Shown: positions 1 to 6,523, counted from the first letter of the stretch. The stretch is DNA of 14,231 bases from Clostridia bacterium (GCA_017500745.1 JAFVYE010000012.1:1-14231), one strand, 5' to 3'. Notes: a model not told the origin generated them from the sequence alone. A program made the numbers and translations.

Positions 1-561
1 CTCGGCCTTGGGGGCAGGAGCGGGCTTATCTTCAGGTTTGGTTTCTTCCTTTATAGGCTCAGCCTTCTTTTTGGGAGTGATTGTTGCCGTGCCCCAAATG
101 TCTGCTTCACTAAATTCCTTTTTGACGGGAGGAGTTTTGGGTTTTGCAGGTGCTTTTGGCTTTTTAGGTTCGGCCTTGGGGGCAGGAGTAATGTCAATGG
201 CGTAATCATATGACATATCCATTGAATTCTTGGAAAAACTGTCTGACAAGGAGATTTGTCCTGTTTTTGCAGGCTTTGCAACCTTGACAGCAGGTGCAGT
301 AGTGCTTTCTATTGCTTTTTGAGGAGCGTCAACCTTGGTTGCTACAACAGGTTCTTCAACGGGAGCAATAACAGTGTCGGCCTCGGGCTCTTTTCCCTCA
401 ATTTGAGGCGCAACAGGCGCATCAATAATTGCACTTTCTTGAGCAGGGGTAGGGGCGTCAGGTCTTGTAAGCAGTGTGCCAATTGGGGCATCATCATCGT
501 CATCAAGGATTTCTGCATCAAAAAAGATGATTTCATCTTCAAGAACGGTGTTTTTTTGCAT
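1..561 (-). CDS. Unrecognised acidic then Pro/Ala/Lys-rich disordered protein, 5' part only
   Basis: This is an open frame of 187 codons from ATG at 561 to the left edge with no stop, so the C-terminus is outside the window. I do not recognise the family. Residues 1-27 are acidic and hydrophobic and include a run of five Asp (DDDDD). Residues 28-107 are rich in Pro, Ala, Val and Glu. From about residue 128 the chain alternates basic Pro/Lys/Ala linkers with short islands, for example FSEADIWGTATITP. There is no signal peptide or membrane segment in the visible part, so a cytoplasmic protein or the disordered N-terminal arm of a larger one is likely. The motif ITP-x-x-KAEP occurs twice and PAPKAE recurs. 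The start is supported by a GGAGGAG site 7 bases upstream and a good promoter. It is transcribed divergently from pcrA. No function can be assigned. Confidence 0.8.
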   Translation of the reverse strand, partial: MQKNTVLEDEIIFFDAEILDDDDDAPIGTLLTRPDAPTPAQESAIIDAPVAPQIEGKEPEADTVIAPVEEPVVATKVDAPQKAIESTTAPAVKVAKPAKTGQISLSDSFSKNSMDMSYDYAIDITPAPKAEPKKPKAPAKPKTPPVKKEFSEADIWGTATITPKKKAEPIKEETKPEDKPAPAPKAE

Positions 562-568
562 AAAAAAA

Positions 569-575
569 CTCCTCC
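569..575 (-). promoter_or_regulatory. Ribosome binding site of the unknown minus-strand gene
   Basis: On the minus strand this reads GGAGGAG, a near-perfect anti-16S match, separated by seven T residues from ATG at 561. It fixes the start of the leftward gene. Another ATG overlaps the 5' edge of this site (577-575) but is out of frame with the long reading frame. Confidence 0.8.
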
Positions 576-592
576 ATCCATTAATTGATAAT

Positions 593-621
593 ATATTAAC
601 ATAGTTAATATTATTTTTCAA
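593..621 (-). promoter_or_regulatory. Sigma-A-type promoter for the unknown minus-strand gene
   Basis: Read on the minus strand, TTGAAA (621-616) is followed after exactly 17 bases by TAATAT (598-593), preceded by TG-N (an extended -10). Transcription would start near 586, giving a leader of about 25 bases that contains the GGAGGAG site. The surroundings are AT-rich, so chance matches are possible, but element quality, spacing and position agree. Confidence 0.6.
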
Positions 622-628
622 GTTCATT

Positions 629-646
629 TTTTGCTTTTTCGCAAAA
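629..646. repeat. Inverted repeat in the divergent promoter region
   Basis: TTTTGC and GCAAAA form a perfect 6-bp inverted repeat around a 6-base spacer (TTTTTC). It lies between the -35 elements of the two divergent promoters. It could be a small operator or a weak hairpin. It has no T-tail that would make it a convincing terminator. Confidence 0.35.
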
Positions 647-649
647 TAA

Positions 650-678
650 TTGAATTTTGACACTATATGTGGTAGAAT
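650..678 (+). promoter_or_regulatory. Candidate promoter of the pcrA-ligA operon
   Basis: TTGAAT (650-655), 17 bases, then TAGAAT (673-678) preceded by TGG, which makes an extended -10. The predicted start of transcription is about 684-686, only 2-4 bases before the pcrA ATG. A second possible plus-strand pair, TTGATA (585-590) and TATTAT (609-614) with an 18-base spacer, would give a leader of about 65 bases but overlaps the minus-strand promoter. The sequence alone does not decide between them. Confidence 0.5.
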
Positions 679-687
679 ATATGTGCA

Positions 688-2925
688 ATGAACTACAATT
701 TTGACCTCAATGATCAACAGCGTAAGGCAGTTTATGACGTCAATGGTCCAGTCCTTGTCATAGCTGGCGCTGGCAGTGGTAAAACTCGTGTATTGACCGC
801 GAGAATTTGTCATTTGGTTGAAATTGGAGTCAATCCATACAATATCCTTGCCATAACTTTTACAAACAAGGCAGCAGGAGAGATGAAATCTCGCATTGAG
901 TCTGCTCTTGGCATGATGACGTCAATGTGGATCAGCACCTTTCACTCAATGTGTGCTCGCATATTAAGATATGATTGCGATCGTATAGGATATGACAGCA
1001 ACTTTACAATTTATACCGAGCTTGAAAGTGAAAGAGTTGTCAAGAGAATTTGCCCTAACGTAGTGGGAGCAGACGTCAAAAAGAAAGGTGATTATCTTTG
1101 GCACATATCAAATGCGAAAACAAATGCAATGTCGCCTGAGGAATATTATTACGAAATCAATCGTGATTACACGGACGCCAAAATAATTTATGGCGTATAT
1201 TCCGCCTACGAAAAGGAACTTCAATCATCAAACGCCATTGACTTTGATGATTTGTTGTTGAAAACGGTTGAGCTTTTTGAAAAAAATCCGGACGTCCTTG
1301 AAAAATATCAAAACCGCTTTGAATACGTCAATGTTGATGAATTCCAAGACACCAACACGTTGCAATATAAGTTGATCAAATTGCTGTCTGCAAAGCATGG
1401 CAACGTTTTTGTGGTTGGAGATGAGGACCAAAACATTTATAGTTGGCGTGGTGCAGAAATCAAAAACATCCTTGGATTCCCTAAAGATTTTGAGGGAGCA
1501 AAGGTGTACAAGCTTGAACAAAATTATCGTAGCGCAACTGGCATTTTGGATGCTGCAAACAACGTTATCAAAAACAATGTTGCCCGCAACAAAAAGAACC
1601 TTTGGAGTGAGCACAGAGATGACAATTGCATTGAGTACTTTGAAGCGTACAGCGATAGAGATGAGTCCTCTTACGTATCAAGGCAAATAAATTGGCTGAT
1701 TTCCCTTGGCAGAGAATATCGTGATATTGCAGTACTTGTTAGAGCAAACTCGCTCACTCGCCTTTTTGAAGAAGAATTTAATCTGCACGGCATTCCATAT
1801 AAAGTTTTTGGTGGCTTTAGATTTTTTGAAAGAAAAGAAATAAAGGACACCTTGGCATATGTTCGTCTTGCACTTAATCCAAGTGACAACGACAGTCTGT
1901 TGAGGGTGATAAATTATCCAACACGAGGCATCGGTGCAAAGTCCGTTGAGGAACTGAAACAAGTGGCGCACGACAACAATATGACAATGTTTTCTGTGCT
2001 AATCAATCCGGGATTTCTCAATCAAAACACTGCCAAAAAGTTGTCACCTTTCCTTGATATTGCAATGGATATCATTGAGCAGAGCAAGCGTCTTGCTCCC
2101 GTTGAATTTATGCAATACGTCATTAGAAGAAGTGGCATAGAAAACTCTCTCTTGCTGTCAAAAGAGAAGGATGACACCAATGCGCTTGAAAACGTTTTTG
2201 AATTGGTGGGGGCGGTTGAAAATTTCATCAAAGACAACCCCAAAGCCACCATTTCTGACTTTATGCAGTCAGTTGCTTTGGTGTCTGACACAGATGAAAT
2301 GGATGACGACAACTACGTCACTATTGCCACCGTCCATGCAGTAAAAGGTCTTGAATTTGACACCGTGTTTGTTGTTGGTCTTGAGGAAGGGATCTTTCCT
2401 GTCAACAGAGCAATTGCAAGTGGTGACATTGAGGAAGAAAGGCGACTCATGTACGTTGCAATCACTCGTGCAAAGCGTAGGTTGTATGCAACAAGTGCAA
2501 GACAACGTTTCCGCTTTGGCGAAGTGACTTATGCACCCAAAAGCCGTTTTATAACCGAAATGCAAGGCGGTAAAGTGTCTGTTCGTGCTACAAACAGCAT
2601 GTATAAAGGAGCCACCACAAAATACAATTTTGACGTTCAAAAGGCAATTGCAACTGCTGTTTATGGCAAGGACAACCCCAAGGCACACTTCAACAAAAAT
2701 CTTGTTTCAAACCTGTCTCAACAACAAAAGCAAAAATCAAATATTGACTTTTCTGTGTATAAACAAGGTGCAATTGTTGAACACTCAAAGTTTGGCAGGG
2801 GCATCATAATATCAACTGTTGGATCTGGCGAAGATACAACGGCAGCAATTGCGTTTAAGGGCCTTGGAGTCAAACGATTCTCCCTTGCAATTGCGCATCA
2901 ACATCTCAAGATAATAGAGGAGTAG
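688..2925 (+). CDS. pcrA: ATP-dependent DNA helicase PcrA (UvrD/Rep superfamily 1)
   Basis: A 3'-5' SF1 DNA helicase used in nucleotide excision repair, in rolling-circle plasmid replication and in clearing RecA or RNA polymerase from DNA. All helicase motifs are visible in order: Walker A AGAGSGKT (residues 26-33), TFTNKAAGEM, STFHS, Walker B DEFQD (217-221), motif III GDEDQNIYSWRG (244-255), QNYRS (278-282), TVHAVKGLEFD (548-558) and VAITRAKRR (590-598). The C-terminus (about 694-745) carries the small PcrA Tudor-like segment with VEHSKFGRG, which links it to PcrA rather than to RecB-like relatives. At 745 aa it is full length for the family. An in-frame TAG at 673-675 prevents an upstream start, and there is no Shine-Dalgarno sequence before the ATG. 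It ends one base before ligA; pcrA-ligA adjacency is common in Firmicutes. Confidence 0.95.
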   Translation: MNYNFDLNDQQRKAVYDVNGPVLVIAGAGSGKTRVLTARICHLVEIGVNPYNILAITFTNKAAGEMKSRIESALGMMTSMWISTFHSMCARILRYDCDRIGYDSNFTIYTELESERVVKRICPNVVGADVKKKGDYLWHISNAKTNAMSPEEYYYEINRDYTDAKIIYGVYSAYEKELQSSNAIDFDDLLLKTVELFEKNPDVLEKYQNRFEYVNVDEFQDTNTLQYKLIKLLSAKHGNVFVVGDEDQNIYSWRGAEIKNILGFPKDFEGAKVYKLEQNYRSATGILDAANNVIKNNVARNKKNLWSEHRDDNCIEYFEAYSDRDESSYVSRQINWLISLGREYRDIAVLVRANSLTRLFEEEFNLHGIPYKVFGGFRFFERKEIKDTLAYVRLALNPSDNDSLLRVINYPTRGIGAKSVEELKQVAHDNNMTMFSVLINPGFLNQNTAKKLSPFLDIAMDIIEQSKRLAPVEFMQYVIRRSGIENSLLLSKEKDDTNALENVFELVGAVENFIKDNPKATISDFMQSVALVSDTDEMDDDNYVTIATVHAVKGLEFDTVFVVGLEEGIFPVNRAIASGDIEEERRLMYVAITRAKRRLYATSARQRFRFGEVTYAPKSRFITEMQGGKVSVRATNSMYKGATTKYNFDVQKAIATAVYGKDNPKAHFNKNLVSNLSQQQKQKSNIDFSVYKQGAIVEHSKFGRGIIISTVGSGEDTTAAIAFKGLGVKRFSLAIAHQHLKIIEE

Positions 2926-2926
2926 T

Positions 2927-4870
2927 ATGGACAATTATTCAAGAATGAAAGAGCTCGTTGAGTTGCTCAACAAATATGCATCACTTTACTACGAGCAAGA
3001 CGCTCCTGTGGTCTCTGATGCTGAGTATGATGCTCTGTATGATGAACTGCGTCGCCTTGAAGAGAGCGAGGGCTATTCCTTAAAAAATTCACCTACTCAC
3101 AGGGTTGGTGGCGCACCTCAAAAGAAGTTTGAACAAACCAAGCATCTTCTCCGACTTTATTCACTTGACAAGTGCCAAAGCATAGAGGAATTTTATGACT
3201 GGTGTGCACGCACAGAAAAAACAATTTCGCCCCTTCCCACACTCACCGCAGAATACAAGTTTGATGGACTCACGCTCAACCTGCTTTACGACAACGGAAA
3301 ACTTGTTCAAGCAACAACAAGAGGAGATGGCGTGACGGGAGAAATTGTCACGGCACAAGTGCGCACAATATCAAAGTTGCCCAAGGAAATCAAATACAAG
3401 GGTAGAATAGAAATTCAAGGCGAAGGCATCATGCGTTTGTCAGCGTTTGACAAATACAACCTTACTGCAACAGAGCCATTAAAAAACGCAAGAAACGGTG
3501 TTGCCGGCGCAATTCGCAATCTCAACCCCGCAGTGACGGCTGAAAGAAACTTGTCATTTTTTGCTTACAACATTGGCTACAGCGACAAGACTTTTGCAAC
3601 GCAAAAAGATATCCGTGAATTTTTGATTGAGCAAGGATTTGAAACAGAGGGCGATTTTTCTGTTGTCAATTCAAAGGAAGAAATAGAAGATTATATCAAC
3701 AGAGCAGAAAAGGCAAGAGGTGGCCTTGATTATCTCATTGACGGCCTTGTGTTTAAGGTTGACAATCTTTCATTCCGTGATGAATTGGGATACACAGAAA
3801 AATTTCCAAAGTGGGCGATCGCTTACAAGTTTAAAGCCGATGAGCGCACTACAACCCTTGAAGACGTTGTGTGGCAGGTGTCACGTAGTGCAAAGCTCAA
3901 TCCTCTCGCAATCCTTGATCCCGTTGATATCGGTGGCGTAACTGTCAAAAGAGCAACGTTGAACAACTATGGAGACATTCTCCGCAAAAACGTAAAGATA
4001 GGGGATAGGGTGTTTATAAGGCGCTCAAATGACGTTATCCCCGAAATTATGGGTGTTGCAGAAACTTATGAGCACTCAAAAATCATTGAAAAGCCAACCG
4101 TGTGCCCTGCTTGCGGAGCGCCTGTCCAAGAGGTTGGAGCATTTTTGTATTGTACAGGCGAGCATTGTGCTCCTCAAGTGATTTCTATGCTTGACCATTT
4201 TACATCCAAAGATGCAATGGATATTGAGGGATTTAGTGAAAAAACTGCAGAGCAATTTTACAATGAAATTGAACTTAGATCTGTGGTTGATTTGATGAAT
4301 CTAAAAGCAAAAGATATGTTTGGCCTTGAGGGCTTTGGTGACAAAAAAATCAGCAATCTATTGGCCTCAATTGACAAATCCAAGCACACAACAACAGACA
4401 GATTTTTGTACGCACTTGGCATTGACGGCATTGGAAAAAAGACTGCAAAAGACCTAATTAAGCGCTTTAGAACACTGAAATCATTGCAAGATGCAACCTT
4501 TGAAGAACTTTCTCAAGTTGATGGAATTGGTGGCATCCTTGCAAACAACATTGTTGAATATTTTGCTGATGAGAGCAATAAAAAAATCATCTCTGACTTG
4601 ATTCAAAGTGGCGTTGTCATAGAAGAAATTCAAGAGGTTGACGGGGTGTTTAAGGGCATGAAATTTGTTTTGACTGGCTCTTTGCCCACACTTAAAAGAG
4701 GTGAAGCAACTGCAATTATTGAGCAAAACGGAGGCGAAGTTGCTTCGTCAGTTTCAAAGGCCGTCAATATTGTTCTTGCCGGAGAAGATGCTGGAAGCAA
4801 GCTTGAAAAGGCAAAGAAGCTTGGCATTAAGATAATCTCTGAAAACGAATTTAAAGCCATGCTTGAGTGA
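2927..4870 (+). CDS. ligA: NAD+-dependent DNA ligase LigA
   Basis: Seals nicks at Okazaki junctions and repair sites using NAD+. The 647-residue order is complete: N-terminal Ia domain (SDAEYD, SPTHRVGG), adenylation domain with nucleophile Lys111 in YKFDG and then TRGDGVTGE, OB fold, a four-Cys zinc finger (Cys393, 396, 409, 414), helix-hairpin-helix repeats (about 430-560), and a BRCT domain (about 574-647). It is slightly shorter than the E. coli protein (about 670 aa). Several near-invariant stretches differ: WQVSRSAKLNP (316-326) replaces the usual VGRTG..TP in the OB fold, LRLYSLDK replaces the PMLSL type, and SKDAMDIEGF replaces SR.AM.I.GL. Catalytic and zinc residues are intact, so it is probably active. 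A GAGGAG site overlaps the end of pcrA (2917-2922), one base separates the two genes, and a terminator follows the stop. Confidence 0.95.
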   Translation: MDNYSRMKELVELLNKYASLYYEQDAPVVSDAEYDALYDELRRLEESEGYSLKNSPTHRVGGAPQKKFEQTKHLLRLYSLDKCQSIEEFYDWCARTEKTISPLPTLTAEYKFDGLTLNLLYDNGKLVQATTRGDGVTGEIVTAQVRTISKLPKEIKYKGRIEIQGEGIMRLSAFDKYNLTATEPLKNARNGVAGAIRNLNPAVTAERNLSFFAYNIGYSDKTFATQKDIREFLIEQGFETEGDFSVVNSKEEIEDYINRAEKARGGLDYLIDGLVFKVDNLSFRDELGYTEKFPKWAIAYKFKADERTTTLEDVVWQVSRSAKLNPLAILDPVDIGGVTVKRATLNNYGDILRKNVKIGDRVFIRRSNDVIPEIMGVAETYEHSKIIEKPTVCPACGAPVQEVGAFLYCTGEHCAPQVISMLDHFTSKDAMDIEGFSEKTAEQFYNEIELRSVVDLMNLKAKDMFGLEGFGDKKISNLLASIDKSKHTTTDRFLYALGIDGIGKKTAKDLIKRFRTLKSLQDATFEELSQVDGIGGILANNIVEYFADESNKKIISDLIQSGVVIEEIQEVDGVFKGMKFVLTGSLPTLKRGEATAIIEQNGGEVASSVSKAVNIVLAGEDAGSKLEKAKKLGIKIISENEFKAMLE

Positions 4871-4892
4871 TATTCGTTTCAATTCATAAATT

Positions 4893-4920
4893 AAGACGCA
4901 TTTTGCGTCTTTTTTTATTT
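4893..4920 (+). terminator. Intrinsic terminator after ligA
   Basis: AAGACGCA (4893-4900) pairs perfectly with TGCGTCTT (4904-4911) across a TTT loop and runs into an uninterrupted T-tract to 4916. It lies 22 bases after the ligA stop, so it ends the pcrA-ligA transcript. The minus-strand side has no comparable T-tract, so it looks unidirectional. Confidence 0.9.
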
Positions 4921-4928
4921 TAACTGAC

Positions 4929-4971
4929 TTTTTTACTTAAAAAACAAAGTTTTTTGTTGAAATTTTAAAAA
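4929..4971. promoter_or_regulatory. A/T-tract block upstream of the yicC promoter (possible UP element or bend)
   Basis: Runs of T6 (4929-4934), A6 (4939-4944), T6 (4950-4955) and the mixed tract T4A5 (4963-4971) lie just upstream of the -35 element. The first three are centred 10 and 11 bases apart, close to one helical turn. A- and T-tracts bend equivalently, so this could curve the DNA or contact the RNA polymerase alpha subunits. A short A/T hairpin, AACAAA/TTTGTT (4943-4958), is contained within it. Confidence 0.4.
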
Positions 4972-4985
4972 TTGTCAAAGAAATG

Positions 4986-5014
4986 TTGTCAGTTTAATTT
5001 TTATTTGTTATAAT
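4986..5014 (+). promoter_or_regulatory. Strong sigma-A-type promoter of the yicC-rsgA operon
   Basis: TTGTCA (4986-4991), a 17-base spacer, then a consensus TATAAT (5009-5014) preceded by TGT, giving an extended -10. Transcription should start near 5021, with a leader of about 26 bases before yicC. It follows the ligA terminator directly. It is the only convincing promoter I see for the ten downstream genes. Confidence 0.8.
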
Positions 5015-5038
5015 GCTTAAAATTATATACACAGGCGG

Positions 5039-5048
5039 ATACGCGTAT
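5039..5048. repeat. Perfect palindrome overlapping the yicC start codon
   Basis: ATACGCGTAT is a perfect 10-bp palindrome between the Shine-Dalgarno site and the second base of the yicC ATG. It is the most GC-rich patch in an otherwise AT-rich leader. It could be a protein site or chance; it is too short for a stable RNA hairpin. Confidence 0.3.
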
Positions 5049-5919
5049 GCACAGCATGACTGGCTATGGCAAAGGCATTGCCGAAGCCAATGGAAAGAAA
5101 ATTACAATAGAAATCAAAACTGTCAATCACAGATATTTGGACTTTGGGCTTAAATTCCCCAAGACCTTTATGTTTTTGGAAGACGCAATGAAAAAGAAGA
5201 TCGGCAGTGTCATCACTCGTGGCCATTTGGATTTGTATCTGTCCTATGAGCAGGCAGAATGCGCAAAGGGTGGCTACGTTGTGGATTTTGATCTTCTTGA
5301 CAATTATCTTGCAATCGCAAAGGAGATGGAACAAAAAACCGGCCTTCAAAGTGATGTGACCATAAGTTCGCTTTTGCGTAACGGCGACATTGTAACAAGG
5401 GCAGAGTCCGATGAAGATGAAGATGAACTCAAAGACCTCACGATGAAGGCACTTGATGATGCTTTGACAGCTCTCATATCTGCAAGACAAAAGGAAGGAG
5501 ATGCAATCAAAGCAGATCTGATGTCAAAGCTTGAAAATATGCAGCGTGCTCTTGACAAAATCAAGGCCCTTGCCCCAACTGTAACCAAGGAATATCGCGA
5601 AAAACTTCATGCGCGCATTGATGATGCCATCAAAAATGCTATTGATGAAGCTCGCCTTGCAACAGAAGTTGCGGTGTTTGCAGACAAGTGTTGCATAGAT
5701 GAGGAAATCACTCGTCTTGGCGCGCATATTGAAATTATGAAAAAAACTCTCACACTTTCAAAGCCAATTGGCAGAGATCTTGACTTTAGAGTGCAAGAGA
5801 TGAACAGAGAAACAAATACAATCGGAAGCAAAGCAAACCTGCTTGCAATAACGGAAGAAGTTCTCTCACTCAAAAATGAGATTGAAAAAATCCGTGAACA
5901 AGCACAAAACGTTGAATAA
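5047..5919 (+). CDS. yicC: YicC/YloC family endoribonuclease-like protein
   Basis: Family members act as metal-dependent endoribonucleases on RNA, shown for E. coli YicC and B. subtilis YloC; the physiological substrate here is not visible. The 290-residue length equals the family norm. The N-terminal signature MHSMTGYGK with the TVNHRYLD stretch (YicC-like N domain, about residues 1-155) is present. So is the C-terminal block (about 205-290) with EVAVFADKCCIDEEI.RL, KPIGRDLDF..QEMNRE.NTIGSK and a final helix. The middle is acidic and helical, with EDEDE near residue 123. The start is supported by AGGCGG at 5033-5038, 8 bases upstream, and by the family's usual N-terminus. It is the first gene of the operon, as yloC is in Bacillus; remA, which normally follows it there, is missing. 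Confidence 0.92.
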   Translation: MHSMTGYGKGIAEANGKKITIEIKTVNHRYLDFGLKFPKTFMFLEDAMKKKIGSVITRGHLDLYLSYEQAECAKGGYVVDFDLLDNYLAIAKEMEQKTGLQSDVTISSLLRNGDIVTRAESDEDEDELKDLTMKALDDALTALISARQKEGDAIKADLMSKLENMQRALDKIKALAPTVTKEYREKLHARIDDAIKNAIDEARLATEVAVFADKCCIDEEITRLGAHIEIMKKTLTLSKPIGRDLDFRVQEMNRETNTIGSKANLLAITEEVLSLKNEIEKIREQAQNVE

Positions 5920-5943
5920 TTACAGCACAAAAGAGGACATCTT

Positions 5944-5948
5944 AGGAG
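5944..5948 (+). promoter_or_regulatory. Ribosome binding site that fixes the gmk start
   Basis: AGGAG lies 5 bases before the ATG at 5954. A longer in-frame start at 5876 exists inside yicC, but it has no such site, and the Gmk family begins just before the P-loop, so 5954 is preferred. Confidence 0.8.
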
Positions 5949-5953
5949 ACATT

Positions 5954-6523
5954 ATGAAAGGACTTGCAGTTGTTATTTCTGGACATAGCGGAGCAGGCAA
6001 AAGCACGGTAATTGACCTTGTTATGAAGGCACTTCCCGATATGCAGTTTTCTGTTTCTTGTACAACAAGAAAACCCAGAGCGTACGAGGTTGATGGAGTC
6101 AACTACTACTTTATCACCGAAGAGCAGTTTGACAAATACGTTGAGGATGACGCATTTGTGGAACATACAAGAACTTTTACATACCACTACGGCACTTTGA
6201 AAAGCGAAATTGAACGTAGCATTTGCAATGGACTTGACATTTTGCTTGAACTCAACGTGGTAGGCGCAGAAAATCTAAAAAAGCTTTATCCTGAAGATTG
6301 CTTGACAATATTCATTGATCCTCCCTCAATTGATGATCTCAAAGCACGACTTATCGGAAGGAATAGCGAAACTCCTGAAACCCTTGCACGTCGCCTTGCA
6401 GAGATAGATTTTGAACGCACAAAGATTTGCAATTACGACCACGTTGTGATCAATGACGTGGCTGAAGATTGCGCAAATAAAATTCTTGAACTAATCAAGA
6501 CTGCACACCAAAACAGAATTTAG
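5954..6523 (+). CDS. gmk: Guanylate kinase (GMP + ATP to GDP + ADP)
   Basis: Essential purine-salvage and (p)ppGpp-linked kinase. The protein has 189 residues, slightly short of the usual 200-207. The P-loop GHSGAGKS is at residues 10-17 (Lys16). The GMP-binding segment S-C-TTRKPR (35-42) with Glu45 is followed by VDGVNYYF and FVEHTRTFTYHYGT (68-81). The lid region has RLIGRNSETPETLARRL (132-148). The segment that is normally a D-I-D-x-Q-G type motif reads ELNVVG (99-104), so the second acidic residue is Asn101; an Asp near here contacts the guanine in studied enzymes. The HVVIND segment (163-168) is typical. It lies 34 bases after yicC and ahead of rpoZ, an order shared with Bacillus (remA aside). 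Function is very likely; the Asn substitution is the one oddity. Confidence 0.93.
   Translation: MKGLAVVISGHSGAGKSTVIDLVMKALPDMQFSVSCTTRKPRAYEVDGVNYYFITEEQFDKYVEDDAFVEHTRTFTYHYGTLKSEIERSICNGLDILLELNVVGAENLKKLYPEDCLTIFIDPPSIDDLKARLIGRNSETPETLARRLAEIDFERTKICNYDHVVINDVAEDCANKILELIKTAHQNRI

Noticed and set aside
342..602. Alternative minus-strand frame starting at 602 in the divergent region
   Set aside because: It ends at 342, whereas the frame from 561 is open to the edge, has the GGAGGAG site at correct spacing, and shows biased Pro/Ala/Lys composition typical of a real disordered protein.
734..927. Repeated 12-mer ATGACGTCAATG in pcrA (734-745 and 916-927)
   Set aside because: The two copies are read in different codon phases and encode conserved helicase residues; there are only two copies, so chance is the simplest explanation.
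4935..4958. A/T-only hairpin as a second terminator after ligA
   Set aside because: The stem has a single G-C pair and would be unstable; the terminator at 4893-4920 is sufficient.
5876..5953. Longer N-terminus for gmk starting inside yicC
   Set aside because: The extra 26 residues have no counterpart in the family, and the AGGAG site sits before the ATG at 5954.
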